A stretch of DNA of 32,221 bases from DATKZH01 sp964475955 (GTDB lineage: Bacteria > Planctomycetota > Planctomycetia > Pirellulales > Thermoguttaceae), in NCBI GenBank assembly GCA_964475955.1, contig CAYYZY010000080.1, positions 1-32,221 on the forward strand, in the 5' to 3' direction. A program made the position numbers and the translations under genes. The notes under the pieces are model-generated. The model made no database searches. It was not told the origin of the DNA and saw only the letters and a program-made list of their open reading frames with translations. The stretch's first letter is position 1. Each line of letters begins with the position of its first letter. This document shows, in pieces, positions 16,865-23,598 of this stretch.

Positions 16865-18184
16865 ATGAGAAGATCTCAGCCCGATCGTCGCGAATTCCTG
16901 GCCGCCGCGGGCGCCGCGGCGGCCGTGCCGTACTTCGTCCCTTCCGGCGTGCTGGCGGCGCAGGGCAAGCGGGGGGCGAACGAGCGGATGGTCGTCGCCG
17001 GCATCGGCGTGGGCGGCATGGGCCGCGGCCACCTGGGACGCCTTCTGGAGTTCCAGAAACGGGGCGTCACGCGCGTGGCCGCCGTGTGCGACGTCGACGA
17101 AAAGCGACTGGCAGCCGCCGTCAAGCAGGCCGGGCAGGGCGTCGCGCCGTACCGCGACTACCGCTACGTCGTCACGCGCGGCGACGTCGACGCCGTGGTC
17201 ATCGCCACCCCCGACCACTGGCACGCCGTGCAGACCGTCCACGCCTGCCAGACCGGCAAGCACGTCTACGTCGAGAAGCCCTCCTCGGTCACCATCCGCG
17301 AAGGCCAGGCGATGGTCGACGCGGCGCGCAAACACAACGGCAAGGTCCAGGTCGGCGCCCAAGGGCGGAGCGGGAAGCCGGCCTACTATACCTGCCGGGC
17401 GATCCGCAACGGGATCATCGGCCGGGTGGAGAAGGTCACCTGCTGGCACTATGAAACGCCCCAGGACGACCGCCCGGTGCCCGACGGCGATCCCCCGCCC
17501 GAGCTCGACTGGGACTTCTGGCTCGGCCCGCTCCCTTGGCGGCCCTACAACGCGCGCTACTGCCCCGGGACGTTTCGGTGGATGATGGAGTCGGGCGGCG
17601 GGCAGATTCGCGACCGGGGGGCCCACCAGTTCAGCGCGATCATGTGGTGCCTGGGCGCCGACGAGCAGGTGTCGTACACGGTCGAGGCCACGGGCACCCC
17701 GCCCACTGTGGGCCTCTGGGATTGTCCGACCACGATGCACGTCGAGTACACGTTCAAGGACCCCGATTGGACGCTCATTTGGGGCCAGCCGGGCGAGAAG
17801 CTCGGCAAGACGGAGTTCGGCCAGGTTTTCCGGGGCACCGACGGCAGTCTGCTCCTGGAGTGGGAGGGCGCGCGCAAGTGGGCCGAGCCCGAGGCGATCG
17901 AGTTCCAGGTTCCGCCCGGCGGGTTCGAGCCGTATCACCCCGAATACTCCGACGACTTCGGCCTCAACCACATGGCCGAGTGGCTGCACGCGATCCGGGA
18001 AGACCGTTTGCCGAACACGGATATCGAGCCCAGCCACCGCGTGGCCACGCTCTGCAACCTGGGCAACCTGGCGTACCTGCTCGGCCGCAAGCTCGCCTGG
18101 GACGGCGTGAAGCAGCAGGTCGTCGGCGACGACCAGGCCAACCGCCTGCTGGGGAAACCGCAACGGCATCCGTATCACTTGTAA
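16865..18184 (+). CDS. Tat-exported Gfo/Idh/MocA family oxidoreductase
   Basis: 439 aa. The N-terminus DRREFLAAAGAAAA is a twin-arginine signal, so the protein is probably folded with NAD(P) in the cytoplasm and exported. The Rossmann domain shows GIGVGGMGRGHLG (46-58), CDVDEK near 75-80, ATPDHWH (114-120) and EKP (137-139), whose Lys138 is the usual catalytic lysine. The C-terminal domain has the planctomycete-type GGGQIRDRGAHQ near residue 245. Family members oxidise or reduce sugars and sugar derivatives; here the divergent glycosidase and the following esterase suggest carbohydrate use. The ATG at 16865 fits both the Tat signal and GAGGGGAAGG upstream. The longer frame from 16787 overlaps the likely promoter. 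Confidence 0.92.
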   Translation: MRRSQPDRREFLAAAGAAAAVPYFVPSGVLAAQGKRGANERMVVAGIGVGGMGRGHLGRLLEFQKRGVTRVAAVCDVDEKRLAAAVKQAGQGVAPYRDYRYVVTRGDVDAVVIATPDHWHAVQTVHACQTGKHVYVEKPSSVTIREGQAMVDAARKHNGKVQVGAQGRSGKPAYYTCRAIRNGIIGRVEKVTCWHYETPQDDRPVPDGDPPPELDWDFWLGPLPWRPYNARYCPGTFRWMMESGGGQIRDRGAHQFSAIMWCLGADEQVSYTVEATGTPPTVGLWDCPTTMHVEYTFKDPDWTLIWGQPGEKLGKTEFGQVFRGTDGSLLLEWEGARKWAEPEAIEFQVPPGGFEPYHPEYSDDFGLNHMAEWLHAIREDRLPNTDIEPSHRVATLCNLGNLAYLLGRKLAWDGVKQQVVGDDQANRLLGKPQRHPYHL

Positions 18185-18212
18185 GAGCAGTTCTAACCCG
18201 GGGGGTTGCAGT

Positions 18213-18243
18213 CCAAACCCAGGGGTTGCACCCCTGGGTTTGG
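18213..18243. repeat. Strong nested palindrome after the oxidoreductase gene
   Basis: CCAAACCCAGGGG (18213-18225), loop TTGCA, CCCCTGGGTTTGG (18231-18243): a perfect 13-bp stem. Outer sequences GCAGTC (18208-18213) and GACTGC (18254-18259) extend the symmetry. It starts 29 bp after the stop codon. No U-run follows. The core CCAGGGG..CA..CCCCTGG resembles the palindromes at 20028-20046 and 31674-31692, so it may be a dispersed repeat that also ends transcripts. Confidence 0.7.
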
Positions 18244-18280
18244 AGTTGGTTTAGACTGCCGTTGGGAGAAAAGCGGAACG

Positions 18281-19884
18281 ATGACCTACCGTCGTCGAGC
18301 GATCGCGGCCGCGGCGGCGATCGGGCTGCTGTTGCTGATGGCGGCGGTTTCGACGGCCTCCGCCGCGTCGCCCCCGTTCCGCGTGCGGCTCGACGAAAAC
18401 GCCGCCCGGGCGTCCGTCACCGGCCGGCTCTTCGTGTTCCTCTCGCAACGGGGACGTGGTGAACCGCGATTCGGGCCCAACTGGTTTCGCCCCGAGCCTT
18501 TTTCGGGCAGGACGTAACCGACTTCCAACCCGGCACGAACCGGCCCGTCGACGACCGGGCCGACGGCTTCCCGGACCGGCTTTCGCGGCTCCGCCCCGGC
18601 ACGTACCGCGCCCAGGCCGTCTTGGCCCACGACTTCTACTCGCCCAGCCCGGGCCGCGGCGAGGGGAATTTCTACAGCGACGTGGCGACCGTCCGGCTTC
18701 CCGCCGCCGGCACGATCGAGCTGGTGCTCCGCCACGTGGTGCCTTCGCGGCCTTTTCCCGAATCCGAGTGGCGCCGGGAGGTGGCGACCTCGAGCCGGCT
18801 GCTTTCAGAGTTCCACGGGCGCGAGGTGATCGAGAGGGCGTCGGTCGTGCTGCCGCCGAGCTACGATCGCCGGCCCCGGCGGCGCTACCCGGTCGTGTAC
18901 GTCGTGCCCGCCTTCAGCGGCAGCTATCGCGGCAACCAGTGGCAGGCGCTCACGGGGCCGCGGGAGGCGGAGCCGGGCGAGGTCGAGCTGATCCGCGTGA
19001 TGCTCGACGGCCAGTGCCAATGGGGCCATCACGTCTACGCCAACAGCGCGACCAACGGCCCGCGCGGCGACGCCCTGGTCGAGGAGCTCATCCCCTACGT
19101 CGACCGGCACTACCGCACGGTGGCGGCGCCCACCGCCCGGTTCGTCACCGGGCACAGCTCGGGCGGGTGGTCGTCGCTGTGGCTCCAGGTGCGCTATCCC
19201 GAGGTCTTCGGCGGCGTGTGGAGCTCCGCACCCGACCCGGTCGACTTCCGCGATTTCCAGGGGATCGATCTCTACGCCGACCCGCCGCAGAACATGTACC
19301 GCGACGCCCGGGGCAACCGCCGCCCGATCGCTCGGCGCGGCAACCGGCCCATCCTCTGGTACGACGCGTTCGCCCGAATGGACGACTGCCTGGGCCGCGG
19401 CGGCCAGCTCCGCAGCTTCGAGGCCGCGTTCAGCCCCCTCGGTCCCGAAGGGGAGCCGCGCCGACTGTGGGATCGCACCACGGGGCGGATCGACCCGAAG
19501 GTCGCCCGCGCGTGGCGCAAGTACGATATCGCGGCCCGGCTTGCGGAGAACTGGCCCACGCTCGGCCCGAAGCTCGAGGGCAAGCTGCACGTGGGCGTCG
19601 GCGGGCTCGACACGTTCTACCTCGACGGCGCGGTCGGCCGCCTGGCCGAAACGCTCCAGCGCCTCGGCAGCGACGCGGAAGTCGAGATCGTCCCCGGGCG
19701 CGACCACGGCACGATCCTCTCGCCCGAGGCGCGCCGCAAGCGGCGCCGCCAGATGAGCGAGACGTTCCTCCAGCACCACGCCCGCCCGGAAGCGGCCGAT
19801 CGCGAAACACTGGGGCGTCGGGTGGGCCGAGGCACGAAACCCACGCGCCCTCCTCTCGTAGCAGGCACACCCCGTGTGCCGTAG
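18281..19884 (+). pseudogene. Secreted alpha/beta-hydrolase (esterase) with a frameshift
   Basis: The first frame (18281-18517) gives a signal peptide (ending in STASAAS) and WFRPEPFSGRT then stop. The downstream frame (to 19884) continues as GQDVTDFQPG and runs through an esterase domain of the Esterase-D/enterochelin-esterase type: VVYVVPAFSGSY, the nucleophile elbow GHSSGG near 19150-19167, an acid in GGLDTFY and the catalytic His in GRDHGTI. Adding one T to the T5 run at 18499-18503 would restore PEPFFGQDV, so a one-base deletion (real or a sequencing error) explains the break. The last codons (LVAGTPRVP) and the stop lie inside a dispersed repeat, so the native 3' end may be changed too. 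It follows the oxidoreductase by 96 bp. Confidence 0.85.
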
Positions 19885-20327
19885 GCAGTAGCAGCCCCTG
19901 CTCCGTGTGCCGTAACCAGCGGACAGCACACGCCGTGTGGGCTGCGAAAACCTGGCGATTGACCACAGGACAAGTCGTGTTCCACTTTTGTTCCGACGCC
20001 CTACGCCGAAGGCGTTCAGTACGATAGCCCAGGGCGCAGCCCTGGGACGCCGGTGCAAATCGATCACCGGGAGCCCCGAAGGGGCGCAATTGGCGAATTG
20101 TGCCCTTTCAGGGCGAGCGGACGACGATTCGACCGTGGATCCAGAGATCCAGATCTTCGCCCTGGGCTGTCGTATTGTGCCCCGTTGGGGCAGAGGACGT
20201 CAACGCGGAGGAGGCGGCAGGCAATGGCTTCGCGGTTTCGCGGAACCGAAATGGCCCCCGCTTCCCGCAGACTGACTGCCCTGCTTCTCCGAATGCTTGA
20301 GCAACCCACACGGAGTGTGCCTGCTAC
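19858..20327. repeat. Three copies of a CACAC-NNN-GTGTG palindrome
   Basis: Copies: GGCACAC-CCC-GTGTGCC (19864-19880), CACAC-GCC-GTGTG (19927-19939) and CACAC-GGA-GTGTG (20307-20319). The 13-mer GTAGCAGGCACAC at 19858-19870 recurs as a perfect reverse complement at 20315-20327, so the outer copies flank the region between the broken esterase and the YcxB-like fragment in inverted orientation. The interval 19885-20337 has no gene. Confidence 0.75.
20003..20186. repeat. Dispersed GCCCAGGG-type palindrome cluster
   Basis: In order: ACGCC-GAA-GGCGT (20003-20015), CCCAGGG-CGCAG-CCCTGGG (20028-20046), CCGGTG..CACCGG (20051-20069), GCCCCGAAGGGGC (20073-20085), then a second, inverted set near 20159-20186 (CGCCCTGGGC .. 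GCCCCGTTGGGGC). The same building blocks occur at 31648-31828. This composite repeat is of a kind widespread in planctomycete genomes. Confidence 0.7.
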
Positions 20328-20337
20328 GGACAGCCGA

Positions 20338-20529
20338 CCATGGACGACCACCTCCACGGCGTTGATCCCCTGGACCGCCTTCGACCGGTTCACGCGGTCC
20401 GACGCGCTGCTGCTACTCCACCAGGACAAGCCGGGCGTGGTCCGCTTCATCCCCCGATCCTTCTGCCCCGCCGACGAAACCTGGCAGACGCTCCTCCGCC
20501 TGGTGAGCGAGCGCGTGCCGGAAGGGTGA
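20338..20529 (+). pseudogene. 5'-truncated YcxB-like protein fragment
   Basis: The last about 60 codons of this frame read ALIPWTAFDRF, ALLLLHQDKPGVVRFIPRSF, then a helix to the stop at 20529. This matches the C-terminal end of YcxB-like membrane proteins, in which a PW-S/T-AF strand is followed by a hydrophobic strand and IPKRAF. The N-terminal membrane helices are missing; instead a CACAC-NNN-GTGTG palindrome lies 19 bp upstream. I read it as a remnant cut by repeat-mediated rearrangement. The family call rests on a short match. Confidence 0.55.
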
Positions 20530-20599
20530 GGGACCGCGCGATCGCCGCAGCGTGCATGGGTCCCGCGAGGATATGCAGACGCCGTGCTTCGGTCGCCCC

Positions 20600-21265
20600 T
20601 CAGTCCGCCTGTTTAAGGACAGGAAGGAACTCCTCCAACGCCCTCTCCTCCTCGTCGGTCAGCGTGGCAGACGACTCGGATTGGGCGGCGAAACGAGAGG
20701 CGCTTTCCGAGAAGCCTTGTGGCGCTTCCTTGATCGCTCCCGCAAGCACGAGCATTCGCCGTTCGGGGATCTCGTAGAAGCGGCAGAGCTTGTGCAGCGT
20801 GAGCGGCGAAGGGCGATAGGCGGGGTTGCGCTCCATGGCGAGGATCTCCTCGCGGTCGACCTCGACACGCCTGGCCAACGCGTCGACAGAGAACCCGTGC
20901 CGCCGGCGAAGCATCTGAACCAGCAGTTGGAACGCGTGCCGCAACTCGGTCGCCTCGGGGTCCTTCGCCGTCATCACGACGGTCATCTTCTGCTTCAGCG
21001 CCTCGGCGATGCGGTTGAGCATCGACAGCGAGTGCCCTTCGTAGTCGGCGCTCTCCAGCCGGCTGATCGCGGACTGGGTCGTACCGACGAGTTCGGCAAG
21101 CTCCTTCTGCGTGAGCCCCGCGTCGTTGCGCAGATCGTAGATCATCCGGGCGACCTGCGCGCTGACCCGCTCCGCCTCAACAGAAGCCTCCCGCTTGGGA
21201 TCCTCCTTCACGTACCGATCGCGAAGGATCCGGACGGCGTCGCGAGTCTTCTCCTTCTTGGTCAT
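20600..21265 (-). CDS. XRE-family regulator with two helix-turn-helix domains
   Basis: 221 aa from the ATG at 21265, which has GGGGAGAAG upstream. The first HTH (about 40-98) is a clear XRE domain: LRNDAGLTQKELAELVGTTQSAISRLES. A second, divergent one (about 117-175) reads RRRHGFSVDALARRVEVDREEILAMER. The acidic C-terminus (LTDEEERALEEFLPVL) may serve for dimerisation or partner binding. The first part resembles HigA-type antitoxins, yet no RelE/HigB-like toxin gene is adjacent on either side, so it is either a lone regulator or an orphaned antitoxin. The promoter upstream contains an inverted repeat placed for autorepression. DNA binding is confident; targets beyond itself are unknown. Confidence 0.85.
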   Translation of the reverse strand: MTKKEKTRDAVRILRDRYVKEDPKREASVEAERVSAQVARMIYDLRNDAGLTQKELAELVGTTQSAISRLESADYEGHSLSMLNRIAEALKQKMTVVMTAKDPEATELRHAFQLLVQMLRRRHGFSVDALARRVEVDREEILAMERNPAYRPSPLTLHKLCRFYEIPERRMLVLAGAIKEAPQGFSESASRFAAQSESSATLTDEEERALEEFLPVLKQAD

Positions 21266-21305
21266 CGGTCTCACTTCTCCCCCATTATCGATCCGTCTCG
21301 GCTCG

Positions 21306-21334
21306 ATTATCGCATAATTGCGATGCGGGGTCAA
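21306..21334 (-). promoter_or_regulatory. Promoter of the XRE regulator gene
   Basis: On the minus strand: TTGACC (21334-21329), a 17-bp spacer, GATAAT (21311-21306). Both hexamers match the sigma-70 consensus at 5 of 6 positions. Transcription should start near 21299, giving a leader of about 34 nt. Confidence 0.75.
21309..21324. promoter_or_regulatory. Likely operator of the XRE regulator
   Basis: ATCGCA-TAAT-TGCGAT is a symmetric site between the -35 and -10 hexamers, overlapping the -10. A dimeric HTH protein bound here would block RNA polymerase, so autorepression is the simple reading. Confidence 0.6.
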
Positions 21335-21382
21335 CGCAATGTTGGGTAGTGGATCAGTTTGGGGGGTTGGATTCTAGGGCGG

Positions 21383-21411
21383 TTGACGTGGCTAATGTGG
21401 CGCAGTCTAAT
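21383..21411 (+). promoter_or_regulatory. Promoter of the tRNA gene
   Basis: TTGACG (21383-21388), a 17-bp spacer and TCTAAT (21406-21411); each hexamer matches 5 of 6. The start would fall near 21418, about 97 nt before the tRNA, so the 5' leader must be removed by RNase P. It is divergent from the XRE promoter, 50 bp away. Confidence 0.65.
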
Positions 21412-21514
21412 CGTCATTGTCCGATTCGCCATGAACCTTGCTGGACCAACTTGGGCCCTCGTGTGGACACGTGCGAGAGACCTCTCGACCACTGGAGGCA
21501 CCTATCTCGCACAA

Positions 21515-21605
21515 GGAGCGGTGGCCGAGTGGTTTAAGGCGCCCGCCTGAAAAGCGGGTAACCGGTCTAGCAATCGGTTCATGGGTCCGAATCCCATCCG
21601 CTCCG
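21515..21605 (+). tRNA. Serine-type class II tRNA with anticodon GAA
   Basis: All arms can be drawn. Acceptor GGAGCGG (21515-21521) pairs with CCGCTCC (21598-21604), with G73 as discriminator. The D arm has the serine-type GGCCGAGTGGTTTAAGGC. The anticodon stem CCCGC/GCGGG (21542-21546, 21554-21558) closes loop CTGAAAA, which puts GAA at 21549-21551. The long variable arm AACCGGT-CTAGCA-ATCGGTT (21560-21579) has 7 pairs. The T stem ATGGG/CCCAT holds loop TCCGAAT. Long arm, D arm and G73 say serine; GAA would read Phe codons. One change from the common serine anticodon GGA would explain it. T55 is C, also odd. CCA is not encoded. It may be a decaying gene, an isotype-mismatched tRNA or a tRNA with another job. 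Confidence 0.85.
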
Positions 21606-21615
21606 TATTTTCCGA

Positions 21616-21643
21616 TTGACTCGGGCGGATCCTGGCCGATAAT
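21616..21643 (+). promoter_or_regulatory. Promoter just downstream of the tRNA
   Basis: TTGACT (21616-21621), a 16-bp spacer, GATAAT (21638-21643); each hexamer matches the sigma-70 consensus at 5 of 6 positions. It points away from the tRNA and toward the terminator at 21679-21715. No gene lies between, so it would drive only a short RNA. Confidence 0.55.
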
Positions 21644-21649
21644 ACAAAT

Positions 21650-21715
21650 GCTAGACCGGTTTTGGCCTTCTCGGCCACCGCCGCATCGCTCACGTGACGG
21701 TGCGGCGTGTTTTTT
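21650..21715 (+). ncRNA. Candidate small RNA complementary to the tRNA variable arm
   Basis: Predicted from the promoter at 21616-21643 and the terminator ending at 21715, giving about 66 nt. Its first bases lie in TGCTAGACCGGTT (21649-21661), a perfect 13-nt reverse complement of AACCGGTCTAGCA (21560-21572), which is the 5' half of the tRNA variable stem plus its loop. The rest is a weak hairpin (TGGCC-TTCTC-GGCCA) and the terminator stem. No open frame of note. Existence as a separate RNA is inference; the same segment could instead be the 3' trailer of the tRNA transcript. Confidence 0.4.
21679..21715 (+). terminator. Strong intrinsic terminator
   Basis: CGCCGCATCG (21679-21688) pairs with CGGTGCGGCG (21698-21707), 10 bp with one G-U pair, around a 9-nt loop, followed by TGTTTTTT. 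This is the best terminator in the window and ends either the tRNA transcript or the small RNA. The next gene is convergent and ends at 21835. Confidence 0.85.
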
Positions 21716-21834
21716 GCGCGATTGTCCAGCGCGACTGGAACACGTGCAGGCGGCGGCAGACGCAGCCATCGGCCTCGCCTTCCCTTTCGGGGAAACCAAA
21801 GGGGGGAATACGGGGGCCGCCCCCCTCTCCCCGC

Positions 21835-23469
21835 TCAACGTACCAGCGAAGCCACAAGCTGCGCGAGCTTCGTGACGGCGATCCAGCCGCCGGCGATGAG
21901 CATGCCGAGGGCACAGAGCCAGAGCATCAGGTCCCACAGGCGGCCCGGGAGGATGCGGCGGTCGCAGCGGCGGTAGCGGTAGTAGAGCGTGGCCGCGGCG
22001 AGCATGGGGAGCATGATCGCCTGCATCACGCCGCTGGCCAGGACCAGGCGCGCCGGGTAGCGGATGAACACGTAGCAGAACAGAGCGAAAAGCGGGAACG
22101 CGATACAGAAGGCGAGGACCCACCCCCGCCGGGCCCGCTCCGTGCGCGCGCCCACGCCGAACACCCGGATCGCGTCGGCGGCCACGCGCGTGTGGCCCGC
22201 GTTGGCCACGAAGAAGGTCGAGTAGAGGACGGCGAAGGCGCCGAACAGGAAGAGCCATTTGGCCCAGGCGCCGAAGACGGGCACGTACATCTCGCCCAGC
22301 ACGCGGATCATCTCGTTGCCGGCCGGGTCGAGCCCCTGGCTGTGGAGCACGGCGGCGCCGAGGAGGTAGAAGGCGATCGTGGCGAACGTGTAGATGACCA
22401 TCGAGATGCCCGCGTCCCACCGCATTACGCGAATCCACCCATTGGCCCGTTCGGCCCAGTCCGGCGACTGATCGCGCCGGCCGGCGAATCGGCCGTAGCC
22501 TTTCTCCAGGCACCAGTAGGGGTAGGTGATCAGCTCGTTGGTGCCCACGCCGATGATGCCGAACGTGGCCAGGGCGGTGGTCAGCGGGGCCCAGCGGCTG
22601 ACGCCCTCGACGGCCGGCGGCAGGCGGAAGCTGAGCCCCTGGCCCAGGTCGCCCCAGGCGACGGCCCACTCCGGGTGCCACTGGAGCGCGAGGACCGTGA
22701 AGACGGTGACGAGCGTGAACGCGGCGACCATCACGGCCGACAGCCGCTCGATCGTCGCGTAGTGGCCCAGCGCGAGGATCGCGACGGTCGCCAGCGCGGC
22801 GATCGCCGCCCACCAGACGTCGTCGGCCCACCGGTACTCGGGGCGGCTTCGCCAGTCGGGCCGCGGGCCGAGCCGGCTCACGAGGGCCGCCCCGATGCGC
22901 TCGCGCGCAGCCTGGCGGACCTCGGCGACGCCGCTCGCCAGCGAGGCGGCTTCCCCGCGCTTGAGTTCGACCTCCAGCGACCCGGCCTGAAGGTCCCACT
23001 CCTCCTGCTCCTCCAGCAGCCGGTTGAAGCTCCCGCTGAGCGGGAGGTTCATGGCGAGCGATTGCCCCACGCCGCCCACGATGCCGCCGAGCTGCGCGAG
23101 CCCCACGACGAACATCACCAGCCAGTACCAGAGGATCAGGTTGCTGCCGCCGACGCGCGGCCCGGGCACCTCGTCCAGTGCGGCCATGGTCGCCTTGCCG
23201 GAAGAGATGGCGTAGCGGCCGAACTCGACCTGCGCGAACACCTTGATCACGCAGCCGACGACGATCAGCCACAACAGCCAGAAGCCGGCCTGGGCCCCCG
23301 TCTTCGTCGTGGCGATCAGCTCCCCGGAGCCGACGATCGAGGCGGCCAGGATCACGCCCGGCCCCAGGCGCCGCAGGATGCCGCGGACCGTCTGCGGGGG
23401 GGCCTCGATCCCCGGTTGGTGGTCTTCGCCCGGGGGCGTGGGTGGGCGGCTCGACGGGTGGTCGCTCAT
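21835..23469 (-). CDS. Nramp-related membrane transporter, non-canonical
   Basis: 544 aa with about 11 hydrophobic segments in the Nramp (divalent metal transporter) arrangement, so an inner membrane transporter. TM1 begins GPGVILAASIVGSGELIATT: canonical Nramps have DPGN where this has GSGE, and the TM6 MPH motif is replaced by a segment with TNELITYPYW. The metal-binding residues of classical MntH are thus absent, so substrate may not be Mn or Fe. An insertion of about 70 polar residues follows TM4 (LLEEQEEWDLQAGSLEVEL ... RSRPEYRW), unusual for the family. The ATG at 23469 is preferred over GTG at 23481, since GGAG lies 11 nt upstream of it. It follows bioF by 129 bp on the same strand and may be cotranscribed. 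Confidence 0.85.
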   Translation of the reverse strand: MSDHPSSRPPTPPGEDHQPGIEAPPQTVRGILRRLGPGVILAASIVGSGELIATTKTGAQAGFWLLWLIVVGCVIKVFAQVEFGRYAISSGKATMAALDEVPGPRVGGSNLILWYWLVMFVVGLAQLGGIVGGVGQSLAMNLPLSGSFNRLLEEQEEWDLQAGSLEVELKRGEAASLASGVAEVRQAARERIGAALVSRLGPRPDWRSRPEYRWADDVWWAAIAALATVAILALGHYATIERLSAVMVAAFTLVTVFTVLALQWHPEWAVAWGDLGQGLSFRLPPAVEGVSRWAPLTTALATFGIIGVGTNELITYPYWCLEKGYGRFAGRRDQSPDWAERANGWIRVMRWDAGISMVIYTFATIAFYLLGAAVLHSQGLDPAGNEMIRVLGEMYVPVFGAWAKWLFLFGAFAVLYSTFFVANAGHTRVAADAIRVFGVGARTERARRGWVLAFCIAFPLFALFCYVFIRYPARLVLASGVMQAIMLPMLAAATLYYRYRRCDRRILPGRLWDLMLWLCALGMLIAGGWIAVTKLAQLVASLVR

Positions 23470-23598
23470 CGGCGTCGGCACTCCAAGCTACGACGTGTCG
23501 CCCCGTGGACCGTGCTGCCGGCTTGGCCGCCGATTGTGGTGGATCGCCCGCACGTTTGCAAGCAAGCGGTCGGCTGCCGCGAACGCACGCCGCGGTCG

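Noticed and set aside
21502..21693. 63-aa minus-strand frame across the tRNA
   Set aside because: The FQAGALNHSAT translation is the well-known false protein that arises from serine tRNA genes read backwards.
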